Shown here: positions 38,001 through 49,621 of the stretch, in pieces
Layout of the letters: each line of letters opens with the position of its first letter
Position numbering within the stretch: the first letter of the stretch is position 1
NCBI GenBank assembly: GCA_020081605.1
Contig: JAHREC010000018.1
Location: 4,774,001 to 4,838,000 of the forward strand
Length of the DNA stretch: 64,000 nt
From: Albifimbria verrucaria
Lineage: Eukaryota > Ascomycota > Sordariomycetes > Hypocreales > Stachybotryaceae
Direction: 5' to 3'
The notes under the pieces: generated by a model
Told to the model about the DNA's origin: nothing
Database searches by the model: none
What the model saw: only the letters and a program-made list of their open reading frames with translations
Made by a program: the position numbers and the translations under genes

Positions 38001-40955
38001 GATCTGCTAAGCACCCTATACCCCGGTCCGTTTGCTCATCAGCCCTTGTCTCGTGGACCGTGCCATCCACATCCACATCCACATTTTCCCAGCGTGTTGG
38101 TTTGCGTCTAAGTTGTCAATCCCCACCCCTTCCTGGGTCATGACCCCATCATTTCTGGCGTCTCTTGGGACCACGGCTTTCTATCGATGCGATTGGGGAC
38201 TCGAGGAAATGACTCTGACGTCGAGGACCGCCACCAGCTGATCAAGCCCTGCCGGGCTGGTGCCTATTACCCTCTCGCTACTACCTTCGAGGCCTGCCCG
38301 TAGCCGGCGACCTGTATTCCTTTCGACCGGCCTGTTGGCCAGCCGGCGCAGCCTGCAGTCGTGAATCGAGCTAGCCGCGCATACCCTGCTCTTCTGTGGG
38401 ACGTAGTGAGGCACTCTCCTGATGCCAAGTTGGCTCGCTGCGCAATACTCTGTTCGACCGGCCTCTGGCCGCATGCGCGGCTCCCTCAAGTACGTCGTTT
38501 GCGCCAATGGCTGACTTGTTCGGGCACCCTCAAGCGACCCCTGCTACATTTCATATCAGTCAAGTGATAATTGCCGCGTCTACTCCGCCTACGGGCGTAC
38601 CAACGACATTCATCTCAAACAACGGTGGGCTTGTCTGGTGGCAATCTCCTGCTCATGGCCGGAAACGTCAACCAAGGCCCAACATGTTACATTCGACCCG
38701 GCCGCTCACTGCGGCAAGTTCGTCTAATCTCATCCTTGCCCATCCCCTTTGAATGCGTGAAAGATGCGGATTCGTGCCGCAAGCGAGCCCGGCCCGTCTT
38801 CATTGAACTAGGACCCCACATCTTCGCATCGCCTGCTCGTCTTTGTGAAGGAAACTGGCCGACCAACACTCTGTTTCTTCCCAGGAACCTGGTGCTCCGG
38901 ATCATCTGCTACGTGTGGGCTGCTTATACACGGTCCAAGACCCCGTGCTCTGGCCTGGCTTTGCTCCTGTGGTTCTAGAAAGCTAAGACAATGAGGCTCA
39001 ACGGCTAGGACGGGAACCAGTATTTCGGCCTGTGCGGTAATAGGTGGCGGAAACTAGGGCGAATGAGGTATCATCGCCATCGGGCAGCTTGCCTTGGTTC
39101 CAAACAACTCTGTTTCTGGAAGGAGATTGAGTCGCATTGCATGGAAACTACTTGGTCAAAGTTGATATCCCTCCACCCTAGCTATGAGGGCTATCTCGAA
39201 AAGGAAATCGGAAACCACACACCCCTTGTCTTCGTGTCACCTTCACCGATCACAAGGAAGTAAAGGTGACAGTTGAGACAGCAAGCCCAACACCACCACT
39301 TGACACTTCTCGGGCTCTTGAGCCTTTTGTCTCCGTCTCGTCAAGGACGCCATGCTCACTTGGCTGAATGTGATGATCATGCTCATGCGCGCCGGCGACC
39401 AATCGAGGTTCATTCTAAGCGCCGTCCGGTCTGTCATGGGCAGATGTCAGAACCCCACCACCACCCCTGTAAACGGGAAGCAAGAGAGAACTGCAAAGTA
39501 CCTGAGATCTGGGTGTCTCTGCAAATATTGGTGTTCAAAGTATCATTGAGTACTATTGAATAATGTGATGAGAATCTATGTCACACGGAGTTTATTTGAG
39601 AGGACTCGTGTTTGATTCGAATTTTGCTCGAATTACATTCGTATACTCGTCGATACTTGTTCTCACTTATCACTTCTCGCAGCCTCTTTTCTGCGCCCCG
39701 CTTGCCCTGGTAAGGCTTAGGCTAGACAGGGGCTGAACGTCGCTGCAACGGTACCACGAGCAAGCGCCAAACTTCTCAACGTCACTGGTGAGTATCCGCG
39801 CTAAACACCAACAGACGACGGAGCTTAGATCTAACTTTGGCAAGCTCACTAAGCTCGGCATGTCTCCTGAGCAGTAACAGCGATGACTACACTTGCTATG
39901 AATTCGGCTCTTCGCTACAAGAAGATAGTCCATGAAAAGGTGGTGCAGCCAGCATGCTAGCTCGTCGTCGCTTAAGATTAACTGGTGTGGATCATTACGA
40001 GGTCACGATGAGAACACAGTCATCAGTAATACCAAGCTGCAAGACTGTCGGTGTGGGTAGCAATGGGCAATGCAGAGAAAGTTTTAAATCACAAACAGCA
40101 ACCAACACGTTGACTGGGCTTCTGATGCGTTGCCGTCAACTGCTTGCCGAGCCTCGACAAAGGGAAACGACACGAGAACCACCCCAGCCGGGGCCCTGGA
40201 AGCGACAGCGCGCATCGCAGCAGCACCAACAACTAAAACGTAGTTGCATATTGTATTGCAGACGCGGACATTACCCCAACGGACAGGCAGATGCAAGGGG
40301 TCTGCGGAACAGGGGAACGAATGGCGTAGTGATGCTGCCAGGATACGACAACACCACGGCAACCATCACAGGTACAACCCAAGACTTGATAGTCACTACT
40401 GTAGCGGCTCACGCGCACCAACTTCCTGCAGAGGGCCGCTCCGTAAGCGGGCGCATCACAAGAAATGGCTGCAACAGGTTAGCTTGTGTCGAGTCTGGCC
40501 GTCAGCGAGCTTGATCTGCCACTCCATCCCGGAGGATCAATCTGTGGCCCACGATCCGGCCATACCCCCTTATTGAGCTCACGGGCACCTCCCTCGAGTT
40601 GACTTGTCATTTAGCCATTTGTAATGCAGCATGGCCCCGTGGATCGCCGCCACAATGCCTGATCTGAAGGGTCGAATAACCTGATGCCGATCCGGCATTG
40701 GCTCAAGGTCACGACACTGAGCCCTTCTGCAATGGTGCACTGATTTGTGAAATGGGTGGTAGGCACTCTTGCTAGGGTCAGCATTACATGGGGCCCGGAG
40801 CTACGCCTCAAGTATATTTGGCCGGGCAGTGCGGCAAGGCCTCACCAGATGGAGCCTGTTGGTTAGACCGCCAGGGCTGTTGAATCAATGACCAGGTGGT
40901 GACTGCGGAGCTACTCAGCTCATGGAGGCTATAGGACGTATTTGGATTACAGCGA
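35010..40955. other. Gene-poor tract
   Basis: Nearly 6 kb. Contains C/T-rich low complexity (for example 35600-35640, CCCTCCCTCCCTCC) and many overlapping open frames on both strands, none resembling a known protein or showing consistent splice signals. Base composition is balanced, so the frames look like chance openings. The stretch next to the Cys-rich gene should hold its upstream promoter. Confidence 0.4.
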
Positions 40956-41139
40956 GGGACAGAAATTCCGCATGCCACGCGTAGATATCTCAACCGAGAA
41001 TCGACAAGATATTGAAGAGTACACAACTAAAAATGTAAGGAATTTATGATAATAAGTCAAGATATCTTTAAGTCTTCATTTTCAGTAAAGCTTTGTAACC
41101 TAAGAGAGATCGAAAGGCAGGCGGAACTTTTGTCTTCCC
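40956..41139 (+). repeat. MITE-like element, copy 3
   Basis: About 184 bp. Left end GGGACAGAAATTCCGCATGCC, right end GGCAGGCGGAACTTTTGTCTTCCC, inverted relative to each other. The left half is the reverse complement of the right half of copy 2 (GAGATATC, TTCAATAT and ACATTTTTAGT blocks). Confidence 0.8.
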
Positions 41140-42102
41140 ATGGTAAATGACTTGGGGATTGCCATTCACGGTGCTGGGTTGTTGGTGGAAATGGTAGAAT
41201 TGCGTTACATTGGTCAGCACCAACATGTCTCCTTCGCCTGATTGGTGTCCCAGCAGGCTGGGACGGCGCTTCAGCATGGGCGCCAAAAAGAGGGCCCGCG
41301 AGAGGCGATAAGCTGGAATGGGGAGCGATGAATGTGGAGTTGGTTTGAATGAAACGGAAATACTATGAGGATGAAAATACAGTTGCGTTCTCTCTGTAAG
41401 TCTATGTACGAATGGCTGCACGCTAATCTTTAGAATAGGCTTATTACCGTGCAAGCTGAAGGGTTCGGGCGATGGCGATTTTCTCTACTTGGTGCTTGAT
41501 CAGGTACAGGCGGCCGCCAGACATGAGGCTTGCGGACTTTATGTGCTGCTGGCTGCAGGATAAAAGCAAATGCGGGTCTGATCACGGTCATGAGTTTGTG
41601 TGTGTGACGACGAGCGAAAGAGGGGGTGGTTTATGAGGCAGAGGACTTGATTGCCCATTGCGGTTCTTGGTGTCATTGAATGGGGAGATGGGTGATGTGC
41701 TCCGTTGACCTAAAAGGTAGCCGATGCAATAAATTGATGCTCATGTTTCTGTTCAGTCAATTGACAACGATTGAAGGTACTGTACAATGGGAGAATAAAG
41801 GCGCCGTCTAGAGCATATCCGGCGTTCTGTTGTAAGTTGTCTGCGTTGACAAGTGTCGCCGAGTCGTTGTGACATACCCTGGAGCGCAGCGGCTCAACAC
41901 ACAGAGAGTGCACGGCACGCACCAGAACATTTGGGACAAAAATAATCAGTCAGATTATTGTAACTTTATTTGTAAACTTGTCTTTTCTGTCATGAGCGGA
42001 TCTTAGCTAACCCGTGTTTTTTCTAAGTGTCCAAAGGGTGATGATTTGGTAGTTGTGGCAGCTCTTCCATCATTCGTTCCATCATCCGAGAGATACCAAA
42101 AG
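41140..42102. other. No recognisable gene
   Basis: About 1 kb between a MITE-like element and the SNF2 remnant. Only short frames; no repeat or splice pattern was noted. Confidence 0.35.
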
Positions 42103-42870
42103 TCACAAATCACTGATTATAAATCGGTGGTTTTCCATTGCATCGATAGCATCATCATTCTTCGTGTATTTCCCGTCTTCCACAAATTCCGTTCGTGTCG
42201 GAGATGGTGGTAGTGTTGCCTCTACGTCGTCAAGTTGTGTAAAGAAGATGATTCGACTCTTCCTCAGGAACGCCTCGTTTCGTTCCTCGATGCTGCGAAG
42301 GGTTGAATTTATGACAGAGTTCAGTACAAATATATCCTATACATGAGTATTCCGGGCTTGACCTAGCCGGAAAATGCGACCCTTAACTTGTTTCTTTTGG
42401 CCGGGGCTCCAGAACGGTTCGCAGATAATCATGTAAGACGCGACGGTGATGTTCAGTCTAGCATAACCCGCGTTCAAACTCACGAGCGGAACTTCCGGAC
42501 CATGCAAGGGCGTTTTTTTATTGCTCGATACTTGCTGCCCTTTCCTAACGCTCAGTTACTGCCATTGTACTCGATAAAGTCGAGTCCGAACAGTTCGTCG
42601 TGTTCTGATCTGCGAGTTAAGCTTCGATGATAATGTCTAAGAACATCAAGGAAGCCGAAATGACGATTGCCTTTTCTCCTCTATCCTCGTAAGGGATCTT
42701 GCGTATTCGGTTGACCACAGCGGTGATTGATTCTAAGAGACAAGGCGTTATCGTCGGTTGTTATGTGTCAAGTGTTGCATCATGGCGTGTTTCTTCAGGA
42801 TCAGAGTCATGGCTGTTGTCGTCTACGAAGAGCGAGTCGTCGTTTGGTCTAATTTCAGGGTGGTGGGTAC
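42103..42870 (-). pseudogene. SNF2-family helicase, C-terminal remnant
   Basis: Minus-strand coding segments give the second helicase lobe of an SNF2/RAD5-type ATPase, in order: AIVISASLMFLDII (motif IV region), DELFGLDFIEYNGS, VPLVSLNAGYARLNITVASY (motif V) and QKKQVKGRIFRLGQARNTHV (motif VI), then NSVINSTLRSIEERNEAFLR and a short acidic tail to TGA. The Walker A/DEAH lobe is absent. Coding starts only a few bases from MITE-like copy 4, so the 5' part is cut off. Several frame breaks vanish with a one-base insertion, but an in-frame TAG right after motif VI does not. Most likely a truncated, non-functional copy of a multi-copy helicase. Confidence 0.7.
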
Positions 42871-42873
42871 AAT

Positions 42874-43104
42874 GGGAGGACAAAAGTTGGGCCTACCTTG
42901 CAATTTCTATCCGGACATGAGGCCTTGTTGAAAAGAAATCTCAAAAATGTTTAATTTTATGTTTTTTACTCTATTTTTATTCTTGTTTTATTGTTATCTC
43001 TTTTTATTTCAATTTCTTATACTGCTAATCGTTTATTCTTCAATATTTTTTATTCATTATCCGTCGAGACATCTGCGCGGGCCATGCGCAATTTCTGTCC
43101 TCCC
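42874..43104 (-). repeat. MITE-like element, copy 4
   Basis: About 231 bp. Left end GGGAGGACAAAAGTTGGGCC, right end ATGCGCAATTTCTGTCCTCCC: the clearest terminal inverted repeats of the family. The AT-rich centre contains TCGTTTATTCTTCAATATTTT, shared with copy 2. Confidence 0.85.
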
Positions 43105-44084
43105 GCTGGAGGTTTGTTAAGCGATGGGTTGCGGGTGTTGGTGGGTTGTCCGAATTGCCTCGTACATCCGCCCAGGCCAGGCCCTCGGAATCACCAGCGG
43201 CACAGGCACAGGCACGACGTTTGGCAGACGACAGACATGGCCTAAACACGCGCTTCCCCGCATTGGCAGAGCATTTTTAGAAGCCAGAAGCCGCGCAGGG
43301 CCCACGAATGGCGATGCGATTGCGGAGGGCATCCTTGGAGTTCTCGTGCGGTTCCGGGAAATCCCTTGGATGGCGGCAGGGCACCCAATGAGCTCCCACA
43401 GCCCCATGGCCTTGGCTCCGAGGCCGTTGTTGAACAAGAGCCTCAAGTGGAGCCTGGAGCTGCGATATATCACTTCAGCCTTTCCCGTCGCATCCCGCGA
43501 GACAGACTTCTTCCTCCCCAAGGGAACCCGTGCCTAGGCGACGACGGCAAGGCGGCGGGCGACAGCGACGACGACGACAACGCCTCGGCTGGGAGATGGC
43601 GTGCTCCCTGCTGCAAGCCGGCGAGATGAGGAGTCCTTCCTAAGCCGGGCCAATTGGGAGCCGCACGTGTTCCCACATGCTGGTCCGGCTCAGACTGGCA
43701 TGCCATGTTGCCGTCTGCTTGATAATTCGACTCTGGACGCTAGGTGCTGGAATCCGTGGGGTGGGCCGGCGCCTTGGCTGAGCTGCGACTGTGGGCGAAA
43801 CCGAGACTCTCGGCCATGTATGGGTTCTGTCACAGACTGGCGAGCCGTGTGTCGTGTCACGGGAGGGTCCCTCTGCCGTCGACAGCCATAAAAGGCTGAC
43901 CATCCTCCTCGAAAACATGCATCTCTTTGTTTTCCAGCATCAAACAAAGTTTTACTCCTCTCCAGACGCATACTTCTCTATCCATCATCTTCTACGGCCT
44001 TTTGCCTTGAGCAACAACTCGGACTATCAACTTCAAACTACACTCAACTCAACTCATCTCACCTCAACCTCAAAAACCGCCAAC
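43105..44084 (+). promoter_or_regulatory. Upstream region of the 97-residue gene
   Basis: A GC-rich stretch with chance open frames on both strands. Near its end lie CATAAAAGG (about 43889) and a long CT/CA-rich leader (43970-44084) rich in CTCAACTC-like units, as in highly expressed fungal genes. Confidence 0.4.
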
Positions 44085-44378
44085 ATGTCTCTGCCCAACA
44101 CTCAGCCTCTCACCCACTTCCTCACTCTCGCTCCCGCGACCTCCTCCTCTTACCCTCGCGCCCAGGTCGTTGAGCCCATCGCCAACGCCAACGCCGCCCC
44201 TCGGCCCGCCGCCCAGCGTCGCTCGTCGAGCGTCAGCAGCGGCTACAAGGTCCTCAAGCTCGGCCCCGTCCACTGGGGCGAGCACCAGGACGAGCACAAG
44301 GAGGACTTCCACGAGGTCTCTCCTCGGCTTAAGCCCTCTCCCCACCTGAGAAGAGGAGGAGGAGGAACCGTGCAGTGA
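44085..44378 (+). CDS. Small conserved-looking fungal protein (97 residues)
   Basis: Starts at ATG in CCAACATGTCT, a strong fungal start context after a pyrimidine/CA-rich leader. The N-terminus is MSLPNTQPLTHFLTLAPATS, then an Ala/Ser-rich middle with RRSSSVSSG, and a distinctive block YKVLKLGPVHWGEHQDEHKE followed by DFHEV. Codon use is strongly C-ending, which suggests high expression. No signal peptide or membrane segment. I believe the GPVHWGEH..DEH block recurs in small proteins of other filamentous fungi, but I cannot name a function. Confidence 0.7.
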   Translation: MSLPNTQPLTHFLTLAPATSSSYPRAQVVEPIANANAAPRPAAQRRSSSVSSGYKVLKLGPVHWGEHQDEHKEDFHEVSPRLKPSPHLRRGGGGTVQ

Positions 44379-45597
44379 CCCCGCGGTTCTGACATGACCA
44401 CCTGACGATGATGGGAAATTGATAAGTGCGGGACCCCTTGACAACCCTGTGGGGGCGACCCGGGGTTAGCATGTTATCAACCGAAGCAAAAAGTCATGAA
44501 TTCCTGGACGATAGCAGGGATTGGCATCAACCGGCAATATCGGAATGAAAGTGAGATGGGCTGGCTGCCTTACTCCCATCCTCCTCAGCCAAACAGAGGC
44601 TAGGAACCATTGAGAAGGAGGACCGGTAGGAGGAGGAGGTTGTGGGGGAAGCGCGGGATGTTTTTTTTTCTCTCTTAGTATTTTGGTTTTGTTTAACCAC
44701 CTGAGCGAGCAAGGGTGTGTGTGGGCGGCGCTATCAAGTCTTATTGTCACGTCTCTTGTTTTGGGCCAAGGTTTTTAGCGGGAAAAAGGATCTAGAATGC
44801 AGCAGAACGGTATGCAATGCAATATCTCCCTGATATCATCAGATCTCTCTGGGCTTCGGCTCGTGTCTTTGGGCTTGTGTGACGTGTCTTATCCGATGGT
44901 GCCAAGGCGGTGGTTGCATGCCAGCCACGGCGGACTGGGTTAGGGAGAGAGGAGGGCGGCATTCCAGGCGGTGCTGTCAATGGTCCGGGAAACCTGACGT
45001 GGATGGAGCCGAGTTTCCGCGGGCAGCATCATCATCCATCATGTGTGTGCAGCACATATGTATGCGGTTACGTGGGAGGGTGCAGTTGTGGTGGTGGTAA
45101 AGGTGGTAATGGTGGTAATGGTGGCTGCAAGTCTGGACGTGCAGCAAGCAGAAGCGCAGTCAGCAACCAGCCTAGACGGCTGCACGACGGCAATAGCAAC
45201 CAACCTCTTGGTCGTATCCTGTCAGAAGGGGCGCATCCAGCACGCGCGCGAAAACACCCAGGTTCTGTTCTGGTTTGGCCTGGCCTGGCCTAGCGGTCGG
45301 ACGGCCGAGCCAGGATGCCCGACTCAGGCAGGCAAGGGTCGGTCAGAAAGAGGAGGCGGACAGATAGACGGACATACAGACAGACAGGAGGACAGACGTA
45401 AGAGCACAACAGCTGCTCGTTGCAACCACGTGGGAACCATGTGTCTCATTCATTCATCAGCACGAGTCGAGCGTGCTGCAACCGACTCGAGCGAGCGAAC
45501 GAGTGAGCAGAGATTCCCTTTCCCTCACCTCCCTCGCATCCTTAGCCCGTCTCCTCCTTTCTTTTTCCTTCATGGCGTTTCTTTTGTCCCGCAGAAA

Positions 45598-45702
45598 ATG
45601 GGCTGCTGCATCTCCAGTGGGAGAAAAAGCCACCCGCCGGCCAATTCCGTCCGTCCGTCACGTCTACTCTGCTCTGCTCTACTCTACGCTACGGATAGGT
45701 AG
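45598..45702 (+). CDS. Candidate short ORF with MGCC N-terminus
   Basis: ATG GGC TGC TGC follows a CT-rich leader and a GTCCCGCAG acceptor-like site. MGCCISSGRK has the form of an N-myristoylation plus palmitoylation signal. The frame closes after 34 codons in low-complexity sequence. It could be the first exon of a longer gene or chance. Confidence 0.25.
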   Translation: MGCCISSGRKSHPPANSVRPSRLLCSALLYATDR

Positions 45703-46812
45703 ACAGACTAGATGGACAGGCGCCGGCTACTCCGCAATTGAGCTCTGTCCAAATGTTTTGTTCTATTCGTTTGGCCTGAGACGCTAGCTCGCCGCGGCAT
45801 ACATAAAAATAACAGCACGCAAGGACACAACCGCCCGACGGCGCTGGTGTTACGTGGAATGTTTCTCCTTGCTTGATAAGCTTGAATGAATCTCTTGCTG
45901 TCTGAGAGCAAGAAGGGGGCAGGATCAGAAAAAATTAAGTCTATCTTTTAAAGCCGAGATCTTGATCCACCTTAAACATGCGACTCCACACCCAATGCAC
46001 CGAGAAGGGTTTCCACGGCACAGCGAGGAGGGGGTCTGTGTCTCAGAATAAAAGACCGTGTTCAACGTTACCTCTGGAGATCATGGCCAGAAGTGGCGAG
46101 ATTGGCAGAGCCTCCGAGGCCCAGAACTGCCACTCACGTACCTCGTGCGACAAAAGTGCAGCCTCTCTTCTTGACCCGCGCCCACGGACGGACCCGAGCC
46201 AGGCGACACGCAACCTGAAGTAAGCAGAACGGACGCGGTGCCAGGCGCAACGGCCACCGGCTGTGCTTTGGCCTATCCCGCCGTCGCCGTCGGTCGAAAC
46301 ACCAAGCAACCGACGCGGCCGGGCCGTGCGTTTCTCGCCATCTGACAAGAGCCCGCCAAAGATAAGAAACACACTAGAATGATGTAAAAATAACCCGCGG
46401 ACGGCGCTGCGACGCTTCTATTACATGGCGCCGCGTGCCTTGTTTCTGCTTGCCTAATAAGCTTAAGCTTCGCTTCGTCCGTCCTCTCGCTGCCCAAAAC
46501 GTGGGACTGCAGTGCGACGCTCGTACATTGTCGTTGCCCACCAACCAGAGTTTGCTGTTAGATGAGTTAATTTATTTATGGTTTTATCCTTAATTTTTTG
46601 CTGTTGCATTTCGGGTAAATTCAAGATATTCCTTCTTCGAGGACTGGAAAGGTTCGGACGTTGGACAAAGCACACGCAGCGATTGGGAAAGCAAGAATCA
46701 GAAGAGACTGTGAATGATATAAGAATGTTACACGAAGATAAGAGGAAGAAAATAATGAGACGAGTCAGAACATTATGCGAAGAAAACTAGAGTGCTATGA
46801 TTGTATTAATGT

Positions 46813-46835
46813 AATATATATATATATATATATAT
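46813..46835. repeat. TA dinucleotide microsatellite
   Basis: About eleven uninterrupted TA/AT units. Confidence 0.9.
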
Positions 46836-47604
46836 GGCACACTTTCTCAATGTATATTCCAAGTTGCTTCGCCCTTCTGGCATCAGCCCTTAGATGTCTC
46901 ATTGACAACCCTGCCTTTATGGGCATGAGAGCCTGAGACTGGCCCATTTCATATATGTTGGAAGAGAGGGCATCCATTCCTTATTGTCAATTTGCATCCA
47001 TTCATTTATGCCGCCAGAAGCATGCTGCTTTATCTTGTACAGCAGTAGCAGCATGAACGTTGGTCGCGTTCGTCGCCATGGTGGCCATCTAGAGCCCTCA
47101 ATATTTATTGCTTTACGTATTGCTACTCAACGTCATGTCCTGCACTGTAGTATTGGCTCCGTCATTTCCACCACATAATGTCGACTATGACCTTGCTCTG
47201 TAAGCACAAGATATGTAGGTAGCAACTACCTTTAATAACCTGACCTTTATAAAACGTACCAAGCTAAACAAACGGTTTTATCCCTTTAATTACAGTCCTG
47301 GGTTTATCATTAACTATACAAAAGTGACTATCGTTGAATCCTTGGGTTTTATGTGGTACATTTCGTGATGGCTCATTTCGGGGTGATGCAGGGTAGCTAC
47401 TAACCTAAGCTATAGCCTCCCAGTGAAGTGAGTGGCGACTTTCATAGCATGCTTCTCCTCCAAACAACCACATCAAGAACCATCGCTCGGTGCACAATCC
47501 CGTCCGTATTCGTGAGGCTGTTGGGATCAAGCTTAATTCCACTTGATTCTCTATAGAGAACGTTTATCACTAAATCGAAATCGTTCGCCCTGTACTTCGA
47601 GTCT

Positions 47605-48500
47605 ATGCCTCGACAAGAGCCGCTGAATTTACTTGACCTACCCATCGATATCCTGGCCCTCATTCTTCGGCCTCTCCTCGTCCTTCCACAAAGACAAGCC
47701 GTGTTGATCTGTCCCTGCACCCACCCCCGCCTCTTTCGGTCTCGCTGCTCACCATCCTTCTCATCCATCCTGCCATACACGCCATCGCTTGCCCACTGTT
47801 CTATGAGGGCAATACGTTTGCGCTCGACCTCACAGGTCCTCACACAAACCATGTGCGGCGCGTCCTGCAAGAGTACCAGCCCCTCAAGGCTGAGAAGGAA
47901 TTGGCGCATGAATGGCTGACCGATGCCATGCGGTTGCCATTGCTTGCTTCCTTGGGCGCTATGCGCAGGATAGCTTCGCTGGAACTGCGCATTGACAAGT
48001 TCCGTGGGTGGATTGTGACAGACGCTATTCCATTGCTTGAGGATATGGTGGTGCGTGGTGCACTCACAAGTCTCTGCGTCAGTGTTCACTCCGTCCGTGA
48101 CTCCCGTGGTCGTCATGCCCACGAACATCGAAAGGACAAGAATACAGCCATACCTACGGACTCGATACTTTCCGCAAGGCCAATCCTCGCCCTTCTTGCG
48201 GACCCATACCTAGCCACGTCGCGCTTAAGAGTCGAAGCCACTCACGGTCCCGCATGGTGCCGTTTTCATCCAGGTCGTGAATGTAGGAGAACGGCGGCCA
48301 GTACAGTATCATCTGTAGTTGAGGAACAATCGGCGGATTCAGTAGCACTGCCAGGATTGGGCCCGCACATTGGTTCATGGAGCTTAATGGATATTGATTG
48401 GGCTCTCGTTATCCGTGACATAGACCCAGAAGGGCGGGAGCTGGTGCCGGCATGGTCCGAAGCCAGGGGCGTCGGCCGCCATAATATGCTCCCGACATGA
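47605..48500 (+). CDS. F-box-like conserved hypothetical protein
   Basis: Begins MPRQEPLNLLDLPIDILALI, which resembles an F-box (LPxDILxLI), suggesting an SCF ubiquitin-ligase adaptor, but the rest of the F-box is weak. One C missing from the run 47724-47728 splits the frame. Restoring it joins CPCTHPPPLSVSLLTILLIH to HPAIHAIACPLFYEGNTFAL and gives about 298 residues. The downstream part has Leu-rich blocks (AMRRIASLELRI) but no clear leucine-rich repeats. It looks like a protein shared among Sordariomycetes, by its composition and frame conservation; no function is assigned beyond the F-box-like start. Confidence 0.6.
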
Positions 48501-48657
48501 TGGGAGAGCGAGATCCAAAACCTTCCAGTGTCTGATCTTTCCCAGCTGGGTAGACTATGTATATAGACTATTCTCTCTTAGGAGGAGTAGACGAAGTATA
48601 ATCTGAGAAGGACCTGGTGAACCACCTTCACCATGCTTAGCTATAACACCAGGCTAG
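48501..48657. other. Convergent intergenic space
   Basis: Short gap between the F-box-like gene (+) and the unrecognised minus-strand gene. Nothing seen in it. Confidence 0.4.
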
Positions 48658-49613
48658 AGCATATTAATGAAGCCAATACAGAAAGATCCTACAAGGGCCA
48701 AACGTTTCTTCGTCTGTGTCTTCGTCCTCCTTGTGTGCACGAGTAGACTTGGGAGAAGCTTGTTTCTTGGCCTTTGGCGCCGTACTCTTGGAAGCCCGGT
48801 GAGTTGCTTGATATATTGTCGTATTAACGACACAGAACTGCATCTCTCCATTCTCTTGTAAACATTTCTTAAACTGCACCCATGCTCCAGGGCTGTATCA
48901 TGCGTGAGAGAGAATTTGGTGAGTCTTGCCCTTACACTTGCATCCACATACTACAGTGGAAGAGAAAAAACTGAACGAATAATAAAGCATAGGGCAGAAG
49001 TGGATTCTTCAATTGTAGCTAGAGCTAATAGTAATGATTTCGTTGCTTTAGCCTTCTTGAATGTTGTCCTGTAATCAGTCTCTCCAAGTCCAGAGTTGTT
49101 GTAGCTTAAAACGATCCTAAATCTCACAGTCCGAGTTGACCAAACCGAGTGCTCCAAACCTCTAACTCTAGATCGGGGATCTGGATCAAGCCCTCCATGT
49201 TCAATAGTGCCTGGATACTTAGACACAGAGTCTGGCTCTGATAAGCTCCGTCTATCCGAAGTATTTGAAGTTGGTGAGTTCGATGCAGGTTGATTCCGAC
49301 CATGGATTTGGTTTAGGATATACCCAGGCGACTTCGTAGGTGTTAACGCAAATTCACCAGGCTCATAAGTCTCGTCTGTGCATAGATTGTTAGTAGGAGG
49401 GTCAAGCTCCGGGCCATCAAATAACTCACGGCGTAAATCGCTAAAAGCAGGGTTTGCTGCGAACTTGGTGTCACAGAATAGCTTCTGAATTGATGGAGAT
49501 GCTGGATTGGCGTAGTAGCAGCGATATACTGTCTGATGAAAGAGCGTGGGATCCAGCCTTCTGAGGTCATTACTCCAGGCTCGTAATTCGAGATCGAACC
49601 TGGCGCTAACAAA
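48658..49613 (-). CDS. Unrecognised multi-exon gene (partial model)
   Basis: A minus-strand frame is open for 220 codons from 49613 to 48951 with no ATG in it, so it is probably an internal or 3' exon. It has normal protein composition: RFDLELRAWSNDLRRLDPTL near its start, then a Ser/Pro-rich middle, then STRTVRFRIVLSYNNSGLGE and KAKATKSLLLALATIEESTS. A further likely exon, after a GATACAG acceptor near 48899, gives WVQFKKCLQENGEMQFCVVN and a Lys/acidic tail ending WLH at 48658. Upstream it runs into the dispersed repeat (49622-49802), where a TAA interrupts a possible continuation. I recognise no family. The exact exon chain and the start are not established. Confidence 0.45.
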
Positions 49614-49621
49614 TTAGGATC

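Larger units (their letters stand above)
44379..47604. other. Mostly non-coding tract
   Basis: About 3.2 kb. Contains a GGTGGTAAT-type simple repeat (45080-45125), a candidate lipid-anchored ORF at 45598 and a TA microsatellite at 46813. Otherwise nothing recognised. Confidence 0.4.

Noticed and set aside
42540..42620. RIP-type stop codons (TAA, TGA) in the SNF2 remnant
   Set aside because: Both stops disappear when one base is inserted upstream and the resulting frame matches helicase motifs, so they are frame artefacts. Only the TAG after motif VI remains unexplained.
43124..43537. 138-codon plus-strand frame upstream of the 97-residue gene
   Set aside because: It lies in GC-rich DNA where frames are open on both strands, begins inside sequence flanking MITE-like copy 4, and has no recognisable protein pattern.
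47442..48128. 228-codon minus-strand frame over the F-box-like gene
   Set aside because: It is antisense to a frame with better protein features and a repairable homopolymer break; treated as a shadow.
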